From NCBI GenBank assembly GCA_031288215.1, contig JAITRV010000108.1, positions 1 to 5,679 of the forward strand: a stretch of DNA of 5,679 bases. The letters are read 5' to 3'. This document shows, piece after piece, positions 1 to 4,484 of this stretch. The notes under the pieces are model-generated. The model was not told where the DNA came from. It ran no database searches and worked only from the letters and a program-made list of their open reading frames with translations. Each line of letters starts with the position of its first letter. Position 1 is the first letter of the stretch. The position numbers and the translations under genes are program-made. Source of the DNA: Spirochaetaceae bacterium (GTDB lineage: Bacteria > Spirochaetota > Spirochaetia > Treponematales > Breznakiellaceae).

Positions 1-264
1 GACAAGGTGATGATAGTGGAAATCAAGACCAAGCCCGACATAAACGATATAAACGATCACCTGGATCGGATGAAGAAACTGCGCATCTACGCCGATTTAC
101 ACCAGGACCGGCGCGGTTACCTGGGCGCCATGGCCGGCGTGGCCTTTGACGAGAGCGTAAAAAACTACGCCCTCAAAAACGGCTTTTATGTTCTGGAGCC
201 CTCAGGAGAAACCTTCACCATCACCGAACCCAAAGCCCGGGGCTATACCCCCCAGGAATGGTAA
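1..264 (+). CDS. C-terminal part of a PD-(D/E)XK nuclease-like hypothetical protein (5' end outside window)
   Basis: The reading frame is open from base 1 (Asp-Lys-Val-Met-Ile-Val-Glu-Ile-Lys) to a TAA stop, giving 87 visible residues. The GTG or ATG codons at 7 and 10 lie inside a beta-strand-like stretch and have no ribosome binding site, so the true start is upstream of the window. The segment VEIK (residues 6-9) fits the (D/E)-x-K half of a PD-(D/E)XK active site: a hydrophobic strand ending in Glu-x-Lys. It is followed by an amphipathic helix, a hydrophobic strand (GAMAGVAF, about 40-47) and a C-terminal segment reading GFYVLEPSGETFTIT. That C-terminal pattern occurs in a widespread family of uncharacterised predicted nuclease-fold proteins. 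The catalytic Asp expected upstream is not visible, so activity cannot be judged. The gene runs towards the ATPase gene on the other strand. The family call is from motif memory and is moderately sure; the substrate is unknown. Confidence 0.6.
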   Translation, partial: DKVMIVEIKTKPDINDINDHLDRMKKLRIYADLHQDRRGYLGAMAGVAFDESVKNYALKNGFYVLEPSGETFTITEPKARGYTPQEW

Positions 265-266
265 AA

Positions 267-420
267 AAAGTAACAAATAGCAGGCAACAAGAACGACTCA
301 TCTCTCCTACCTTGTTACGTGTTCTTTGTTAGTTAGTTCTCACTCCTGACTGCTCCCTCCGTATCCGGCTCATCTTTCTTTGTGCTCTGCTCCTTGTTTT
401 TCGTTCTTTGTCAAATAGGG
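267..420. repeat. Degenerate repeat-rich convergent junction (AACAA / GTAACAA / CTGCTCC words)
   Basis: This stretch between two convergent genes is clearly different from its GC-rich neighbours. It holds GTAACAA at 270-276 with its exact inverse TTGTTAC at 312-318, and AACAAGAAC at 286-294 with a near-inverse GTTCTTTGTT at 321-330. These two pairings cross and cannot nest. Worn copies of the heptamer CTGCTCC appear at about 350-356 and 387-393. The word AAGTAACAAATAGCA (268-282) matches AAGTAACAAAGAGCA at the other convergent junction (3778-3792) in 14 of 15 positions. The repeat words run into the last codons of the ATPase gene. The region may serve as a bidirectional transcription end, but no GC stem followed by a T-run is visible. 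Confidence 0.5.
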
Positions 421-2475
421 TCGGGCGGAGGCCGCACTGAACAGAAAGGTAGACATATTGTGGAGCAGGGCGGAACTGCCGGCGCTGATGATGCCCCCCA
501 GGGAGAGGAGGAGCAGGGCGCTGTTGGTCACGAGGATATGCCGGTAATTGGCGGAGATCCGGGAGATGAGGAGGCGGCCTAAGCGGACTACCCTGACCAG
601 GCTGTGGAGGTCCGGGGAGAGGAGGACCACGTCGGCCACCTCCCGGGCCAGATCGCAGCCGTTGATCATGGCGACCCCCGCATCCGCCGCGGCCAGGGCA
701 GGGGAATCGTTTATCCCATCCCCTACCATGATGACGGCGCTTCCCCCTTCCTGATAGCGCCGCACCAACTCGCTTTTCTCCTGGGGAAGCACCTCGGCGT
801 AGTATTCGGTGATCCCCAGCTCCCCGGCAATCCGCCGGGCCGCCGCCTCGTTGTCCCCGGTGATCATCACGATCCGGCTGATGCCCAGCGCCTTGAGCCG
901 GGCGATGACTTCCGCCGCCTCCGGACGGGGGGGATCGCTGAAGCAGATAACGCCCAGGAGTTTCCCTTCCCGGGCAAGGTATATGGCGGAAAGGCCCTGG
1001 GTTTCCCGTTCGATCAGGGCCTTTTCCTCCTCCCTGAGGGCGGTTTTTTCATCCTCAAAGACAAAGTGATAACTCCCCAGGACCACCCGGGCCCCGGCGT
1101 AAGAGGCCGCCACGCCGTGGGCCACCACATATTCCAGTTCGCTGTGGTCCTCCCGGTGGATAAGGCCTTCCTTTTCCGCCTGGCGGACCACCGCGGCGGC
1201 CACTCCGTGGGGAAAATGCTCCTCCAAACAGGCGGCCATGCTCAACACCTGCTCCGCTTTCATACCCGGAAGGGGCACCACCTTGGCGATCACCGGTTTG
1301 GCCTCCGTCAGGGTCCCGGTCTTGTCGAAGATCACCGTATCCGCGGCGGCAATGGCCTCAAGGAACTTGCCTCCTTTGACGAAAATCCGCGCCTGGGCCG
1401 CCTCCCTCATGGCGGAAAGGACGGCGATGGGCATGGACAGCTTGATGGCGCAGGAATAGTCGACCATCAACAGGGCCGCGGCCTTGGCGGCCTTGCCGGT
1501 CAGGGCCCAAATCAGGGCGGCGGCGGCAAAGCTGAAGGGCACAATAGAGTCCGCCAGCTTTTCCGCCCGGCTTTGAAGCAGGGATTTGAGGGACTCCGAC
1601 TCGTCGATGATGGTGATGATCTTCCCTATCCGGGACTCGTCCGCGAGGCTTGTCACGGTGATGACCAGTTCCCCCTCCTCAACGACGGTGCCCGCATAGA
1701 CGGCGTTCCCCTTCCGCTTGGCCACCGGCAGGGGCTCCCCGGTAAGGGATGCCTGGCAGACCATGGCCTCCCCCTGGAACACCTCGCCGTCCAGGGGTAT
1801 CATGCCCCCCCGGCGGAGGACGATCCGGTCCCCCGGGATGATCCGGCCGAGGGGGACCTGTTCGTCCCCTGCTTCCGTTCTTTTCCATGCCGAATCGATA
1901 TTCAGGGAAAGGGAACTCGCCAGGACCGCCTTTGATTTCTTATGGGTATACTCCTCCAGGATTTCCCCCAGGGAAAGCATAAACATGATCGAAGAAGCGG
2001 TATCCCCTTGGCCCTGGGCGAGGGACACGGAAACCGCCGCGGCGTCCAGGACATCCACGTTCAGCCGGCCCCGCAGCAGGGAGCCCAGCCCTTTTTTGAC
2101 CCGGGCGGCGGCGCGGCACGCGGTATACAGTGCCCGCAACGGCGGGGGCAGGAGGTACCGGGTGACCACGCGCCGGCCGATGACGAAGAGGAGGCGGTTG
2201 CGGAACTCAATATCCGCCTCATGGGCCTCGGCCCCCGCCGCCGCCGGCAGGGCGGCCGCATCCACGGCGCCAAGACAGTCCAGGATGGCCGCTTTGCGGG
2301 CCGGATCAAAGGTGAAAAGGACGCTGCCGGTGGTACAGGAAACCCGGACGCTTTCCACCCCCTCCCGGGACCGCAGAAAGGCCTCCGGAGCGGCGGCCCG
2401 CTCCGCGGTAAAGGCATAACGGCCGCAATTCACCCGGATGCGGCGGGACAATTCGTGAACGATTCGATAGGTCAT
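370..2475 (-). CDS. Heavy-metal translocating P1B-type ATPase (CtpC-like, non-CPC)
   Basis: Predicted ATP-driven metal exporter of the cytoplasmic membrane, 701 residues. Residues 1-75 look like a degenerate heavy-metal-associated domain (YRIVHELSRRIRVNCG) without a CxxC metal site. Hydrophobic or membrane segments lie around 92-112, 139-170, 308-326, 332-353, 645-663 and 665-682. The actuator loop carries TGEP (245-248). The phosphorylation motif DKTGTLT has the acceptor Asp384. The nucleotide domain has HFPH (420-423) where most P1B pumps have an HP dipeptide. TGDN (539-542) and GDGINDSPAL (585-594) complete the hinge. The metal-site helix reads Tyr340-Ser-Cys-Ala-Ile-Lys...Pro349 instead of Cys-Pro-Cys, a pattern I associate with a CtpC-like branch linked to Zn or Mn export. 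The metal is not readable from sequence. The start ATG lies 8 nt after the stop of the small membrane-protein gene and has no clear Shine-Dalgarno, which suggests translational coupling. The last residues (TKNEKQGAEHKER) come from junction repeat DNA. Confidence 0.93.
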   Translation of the reverse strand: MTYRIVHELSRRIRVNCGRYAFTAERAAAPEAFLRSREGVESVRVSCTTGSVLFTFDPARKAAILDCLGAVDAAALPAAAGAEAHEADIEFRNRLLFVIGRRVVTRYLLPPPLRALYTACRAAARVKKGLGSLLRGRLNVDVLDAAAVSVSLAQGQGDTASSIMFMLSLGEILEEYTHKKSKAVLASSLSLNIDSAWKRTEAGDEQVPLGRIIPGDRIVLRRGGMIPLDGEVFQGEAMVCQASLTGEPLPVAKRKGNAVYAGTVVEEGELVITVTSLADESRIGKIITIIDESESLKSLLQSRAEKLADSIVPFSFAAAALIWALTGKAAKAAALLMVDYSCAIKLSMPIAVLSAMREAAQARIFVKGGKFLEAIAAADTVIFDKTGTLTEAKPVIAKVVPLPGMKAEQVLSMAACLEEHFPHGVAAAVVRQAEKEGLIHREDHSELEYVVAHGVAASYAGARVVLGSYHFVFEDEKTALREEEKALIERETQGLSAIYLAREGKLLGVICFSDPPRPEAAEVIARLKALGISRIVMITGDNEAAARRIAGELGITEYYAEVLPQEKSELVRRYQEGGSAVIMVGDGINDSPALAAADAGVAMINGCDLAREVADVVLLSPDLHSLVRVVRLGRLLISRISANYRHILVTNSALLLLSLGGIISAGSSALLHNMSTFLFSAASARPYLTKNEKQGAEHKER

Positions 2476-2483
2476 GTGAGGGC

Positions 2484-2729
2484 CTAGCGGGCTTCCTGCA
2501 CCCCGGGCTGTTCCCTGGCTTCGGCGCAGATATCTTCCGCCTCTTCCTTGATGCCGTCCAGGGTTGTTTTTGCGTCGTCCCGGAGCTTAATCCCGCAGGC
2601 CACGGCCTTGACGACGGCCTTCCGCAGTTTTTTGCTTTTATAGGCATTATACCCCAGGATAGACGCGGCTACCCCGATGCCGAAACCAATCACATATTTG
2701 TTTTTGAAAAATGCGGATACCTTGTCCAT
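2484..2729 (-). CDS. Small single-pass membrane protein, putative PacL-like partner of the P-type ATPase
   Basis: Codes for 81 residues: a short basic N-terminus, one membrane segment (about 12-29, with small-residue GFGIGVAAS spacing), a basic stretch after it (KSKKLRKAVVK, 31-41), then a charged amphipathic helix ending in EEAEDICAEAREQ (62-74). Cys45 and Cys68 are the only cysteines. It is the first gene of a two-gene operon with the metal ATPase. The start is supported by AGGAG 8 nt upstream of the ATG and a promoter-like sequence further upstream. Small proteins of this build (I recall the label DUF6110) often neighbour P1B ATPases of this branch in Firmicutes. The architecture and the Ala/Glu-rich tail resemble mycobacterial PacL proteins (DUF1490), which scaffold their cognate P-ATPases. 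Unlike PacL1 it has no C-terminal His/Asp metal motif. A role as pump scaffold or stabiliser is inferred. Confidence 0.8.
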   Translation of the reverse strand: MDKVSAFFKNKYVIGFGIGVAASILGYNAYKSKKLRKAVVKAVACGIKLRDDAKTTLDGIKEEAEDICAEAREQPGVQEAR

Positions 2730-2737
2730 GATGCAAA

Positions 2738-2742
2738 CTCCT
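2738..2742 (-). promoter_or_regulatory. Ribosome binding site of the small membrane-protein gene
   Basis: On the minus strand the sequence reads ACAGGAGTTTGCATC directly before the ATG at 2729. This places AGGAG 8 nt upstream of the start. It supports this start, and it is the only convincing ribosome binding site in the ATPase operon. Confidence 0.7.
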
Positions 2743-2773
2743 GTAAAACCCGTACTATCCGCCGCCCCGGATT

Positions 2774-2802
2774 ATTATAAGGGGTTTTTGAAAAATATGC
2801 AA
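2774..2802 (-). promoter_or_regulatory. Putative sigma70-type promoter of the metal-ATPase operon
   Basis: On the minus strand a perfect TATAAT (-10, bases 2779-2774) is preceded by exactly 17 nt and a weak -35 candidate TTGCAT (2802-2797), which matches only the TTG half of the consensus. The spacer contains an 11-bp palindrome, TTTTTGAAAAA on the plus strand (2785-2795), between the two boxes, where a repressor could bind. The -10 box is about 45 nt upstream of the start codon of the small membrane-protein gene, leaving room for a short 5' leader. The call rests on consensus match only. Confidence 0.5.
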
Positions 2803-2870
2803 CGGTCAGGAGGCCTCACAAAATTGGTTCATGCTCCGGGGAGGCTCATCCTGCGGAAGGGGAGACCGTA

Positions 2871-2909
2871 TTGACAAAACAGGCGGTCCATACGAGCGTG
2901 AGGTCATGA
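2871..2909 (+). other. Possible 12-codon leader ORF overlapping the ytfI-like start (speculative)
   Basis: A TTG codon at 2871 preceded by AAGGGGAG with 6 nt spacing opens a 12-codon frame (MTKQAVHTSVRS) whose TGA overlaps the ATG of the next gene in an ATGA arrangement (2906-2909). The downstream gene has only a weak binding site of its own (GTGAGGTC). A coupled leader would explain how it is initiated. The evidence is purely positional; the peptide resembles nothing I recognise, and a chance open frame of this size is common. Confidence 0.2.
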
Positions 2910-3391
2910 CCGTCGCTGCCGTCATCGCCGGCTTCGCCTTGCTGGGGGCCCTGATCTTTGTCCCGGTGATTTTCCGTATCAACGTCTCTCCGGGGAACTG
3001 CGGCTTCTTCACGGTTCATTATGCCCTTTTTCCCCTTTATGGGTCGTCCCTCCTCCGGGCGCTGCGGAGGTACGGCCCGGTCTTGCGGAGCAGCCGGCGC
3101 TTTCTGCGGTGCCGGCGCTTCCGTCTGCGGCTGCGTTTCTCCGGGGGGGACGCGGCGGAAACGGCCCTCCTCCACGGCTGGCTTTGCGGGGTCCTCGCCG
3201 CCCTCTCCCCTCTGGCGGCGCCCTGCAAGCCGGACATAGCCCTGGAGAGCGCCTTTTCCTCCCCGGCGGAACTGGCGGTGGAGGGGGATATCGCCTTCCA
3301 CCTGCCCGTGCCGGTCCTGCTCTTTGGCCCCCTGGTCCGCCGGATCAGCCCCCGCCGTGTCCGGAATGCGGCGAAGCAGGGCGCCTCATAG
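2906..3391 (+). CDS. DUF2953 family membrane protein (YtfI-like)
   Basis: Encodes 161 residues if started at the ATG at 2906. This start puts a classic N-terminal membrane anchor (residues 3-24, VAAVIAGFALLGALIFVPVIF) right at the start. An ATG 75 nt upstream is in frame but would add a polar, Gly/Arg-rich extension with poor binding-site spacing. After the anchor comes a strongly basic linker (about 51-77, RALRRYG...RRFRLRLRF). A conserved-looking core follows, GGDAAETALLHGWLCGVLAAL (80-100), then KPDIALESAF (108-117) and LAVEGDIAFHLPVPVLLF (123-140), the hallmarks of DUF2953 proteins. B. subtilis YtfI belongs to this family and lies next to ytfJ, as this gene lies next to a YtfJ homologue 53 nt downstream. 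The protein is somewhat shorter than typical members (about 200 or more residues). Biochemical function is unknown; a membrane-associated partner role with YtfJ is inferred. Confidence 0.75.
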   Translation: MTVAAVIAGFALLGALIFVPVIFRINVSPGNCGFFTVHYALFPLYGSSLLRALRRYGPVLRSSRRFLRCRRFRLRLRFSGGDAAETALLHGWLCGVLAALSPLAAPCKPDIALESAFSSPAELAVEGDIAFHLPVPVLLFGPLVRRISPRRVRNAAKQGAS

Positions 3392-3444
3392 GAAAAAGCG
3401 CCTCGTAATTTCTCGTATTTTTCACAATTTTTTATGGAGGAAAG

Positions 3445-3783
3445 ATGTTCGACCCCAATCAGTTTAAGGAAACGGTGCTGGAAAGCATAAAAAGCCTGGT
3501 GGACGCCAATGTGGTGATAGGCGAGGCCATCGTGGCAGGCGCCATCACCATCATCCCCGTCTTCAAAGCCTCCATCGGGCTCATCTCCGCCGGCGGCTCC
3601 CCGGCGGAAAGCCCCCTGGGCGGCGGCGGGGCGGGGGTTTCCGTGACCCCCGTTACCTTCATCGTCATCGAGAAGGACTCGGTCCGAATCCTCTCCGCGG
3701 GAGACAGTTCCCCCCTGGAACGGCTGGTGGACGCGGCCCCTGCCCTGATCGACAAACTGACGGATATAACAAAAAACAAGTAA
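3445..3783 (+). CDS. ytfJ: GerW/YtfJ family protein (sporulation-associated family)
   Basis: A 112-residue protein with all the marks of the Spore_YtfJ (GerW) family. It has an N-terminal helix (FKETVLESIKSLVDANVVIGEAI, 7-29), a strand pair (GAITIIPVFKASIGLISAGG, 32-51), a glycine-rich loop leading into GVSVTPVTFIVIE (64-76), and a closing helix (LERLVDAAPALIDKLTDI, 91-108). The Gly-rich PLGGGGAG followed by VSVTPV is the most diagnostic stretch. The start is firm: GGAGG at 3436-3440 sits 4 nt before the ATG. In B. subtilis, YtfJ/GerW is a sporulation protein involved in germination, and ytfI-ytfJ are adjacent, matching the order here. Members also occur in bacteria that do not sporulate, where the role is unknown. 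The final codons (ITKNK, stop) fall inside the repeat at the convergent junction, so the natural C-terminus may have been remodelled. Confidence 0.88.
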   Translation: MFDPNQFKETVLESIKSLVDANVVIGEAIVAGAITIIPVFKASIGLISAGGSPAESPLGGGGAGVSVTPVTFIVIEKDSVRILSAGDSSPLERLVDAAPALIDKLTDITKNK

Positions 3784-3855
3784 CAAAGAGCAAACCAAGA
3801 GGGTTCGCTTTACTCTCTGCTCCCTGCTCCCTGCTCCCTGCTACTTGTACTTGTT
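3775..3855. repeat. Imperfect long inverted repeat spanning the ytfJ/tetR convergent junction
   Basis: The left arm at 3775-3792 (AACAAGTAACAAAGAGCA) pairs with the right arm at 3839-3855 (TGCTACTTGTACTTGTT) with one bulge and about two mismatches, around a loop of about 46 nt. Both arms are flanked by ATAACAA in inverted orientation, read in frame as Asp-Ile-Thr in ytfJ and Gln-Ile-Thr in the regulator gene. The stop codons of both convergent genes lie inside the element. It could act as a bidirectional transcription end or be the remains of a small mobile palindromic element. The loop carries the 7-bp tandem repeat. Confidence 0.55.
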
Positions 3856-4439
3856 ATTTGGCGGATGGTGAGTTCCACCGCCTGTTTCAGTTCCCCCACC
3901 GAGGGACGGTTGAGGATCACCAGGCGGAAAATGGCGGATTCGATGAGGCCGTAGAGGAGGTCGTCGGCGGTCCGGACGTTGACCGGGACGATTTCCCCGG
4001 CCCGGATGCCCTCGATCACCATGGTGGCGATGATGTGGCGCAGTCTGAGGGTGCGCCGGCGGACCCGGACTTCGGGGTCCGCGTTGCTTTTGGCAAGGTA
4101 GCGGAGAAAATCCAGGATCACCAACAGGAGCCGGCGGTTTTCTTCCAGCCGGTCCAGGATCATCGAGAGGACCCGGACAATGCGGTCGGGGTACGTGAGG
4201 GAAGGGTCTTCCCAGAGCCCCGCGATATCCGCTTCCACCTCCCCTAAAAGCTGCTTGATGCTGTAGTTAAAGATGTCCTTCTTGTTCCGAAAATAGATAT
4301 ACAGGGTGGTCCGGGTGATCCCGCAGCGGTCGGCGATCTTCTGGAAGGTCGCGTTCTCGAAGCCCTCATCCATGAAGACATCCAGGGCTTTTTCCAGGAT
4401 TTCCCGCCTCCGTTTTTCATGCTCTACCACAATGGACAT
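3810..4439 (-). CDS. TetR/AcrR family transcriptional regulator
   Basis: A 209-residue DNA-binding regulator, probably a dimeric repressor. Residues 9-56 form the usual TetR helix-turn-helix: RREILEKALDVFMDEGFENATFQKIADRCGITRTTLYIYFRNKKDIF, with the recognition helix around ITRTTLYIYF (41-50). The rest (about 60-195) is helical and variable, as expected for a ligand-binding and dimerisation domain; the ligand cannot be inferred. The start ATG has a purine-rich GGGGGA about 5 nt upstream. The gene begins 27 nt after the end of the RNA methyltransferase gene on the same strand, so it may be co-transcribed, though a local promoter is possible (CGATATAAGG upstream). Two TTCATGATA copies just upstream could be its own operator. 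The last eleven or so residues (SSREQGAGSRE) are encoded by a 7-bp tandem repeat and are unlikely to belong to the ancestral fold. Confidence 0.92.
   Translation of the reverse strand: MSIVVEHEKRRREILEKALDVFMDEGFENATFQKIADRCGITRTTLYIYFRNKKDIFNYSIKQLLGEVEADIAGLWEDPSLTYPDRIVRVLSMILDRLEENRRLLLVILDFLRYLAKSNADPEVRVRRRTLRLRHIIATMVIEGIRAGEIVPVNVRTADDLLYGLIESAIFRLVILNRPSVGELKQAVELTIRQITSTSSREQGAGSRE
3817..3844. repeat. Heptanucleotide tandem repeat (CTGCTCC x3 plus one variant)
   Basis: Three perfect head-to-tail copies of CTGCTCC (3817-3837) are followed by a CTGCTAC variant (3838-3844). Read on the minus strand the unit is GGAGCAG, and three units equal seven codons, giving the in-frame peptide period SREQGAG. 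The pattern resembles the short tandemly repeated repetitive (STRR) sequences known from cyanobacteria. It forms the last codons of the TetR gene. Confidence 0.85.
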
Positions 4440-4465
4440 AAATCCCCCTGCCTTATATCGTTCGT

Positions 4466-4484
4466 TTCATGATAGTTCATGATA
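4466..4484. promoter_or_regulatory. Tandem TTCATGATA repeat upstream of the TetR gene, candidate operator
   Basis: Two identical 9-bp copies of TTCATGATA (4466-4474 and 4476-4484) are separated by one base, a 10-bp period that puts both on the same face of the helix. Each holds the palindrome TCATGA. They lie 27-45 nt upstream of the regulator's start codon and overlap the stop codon end of the methyltransferase gene. TetR proteins commonly bind palindromic sites next to their own start, but nothing proves binding here. Confidence 0.3.

Noticed and set aside
270..318. GTAACAA/TTGTTAC pair as a rho-independent terminator
   Set aside because: The stem is only 7 AT-rich pairs with a 35-nt loop and no T-run, so it does not meet terminator criteria.
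604..1935. Long plus-strand open frame (443 codons) opposite the P-ATPase gene
   Set aside because: It lies fully antisense to a gene with all P-type ATPase motifs. Its Gly/His/Pro/Asp-rich composition is what GC-rich antisense frames give, and it has no recognisable domain.
1718..2419. Plus-strand open frame (233 codons) within the ATPase locus
   Set aside because: Shadow of the ATPase frame; Arg/Ser/Ala-rich and without motifs.
2871..2899. TTGACA at 2871-2876 as a -35 box for the ytfI-like gene
   Set aside because: The hexamer is perfect, but no -10-like sequence follows at 16-18 nt (GAGCGT at 17), so it is not a convincing promoter.
2831..2905. N-terminal extension of the DUF2953 protein from ATG 2831
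   Set aside because: It would place 25 polar residues before the membrane anchor, and the nearest AGGAGG is 17 nt away. ATG 2906 starts directly at the anchor.
3037..3798. Minus-strand open frame (253 codons) across the ytfI-like and ytfJ genes
   Set aside because: It is antisense to two genes supported by family motifs and a good ribosome binding site, and its Arg/Gly-rich sequence has no fold-like pattern.
3817..3844. CRISPR-like array
   Set aside because: The units are 7 bp and directly adjacent with no spacers, so this is a simple tandem repeat.
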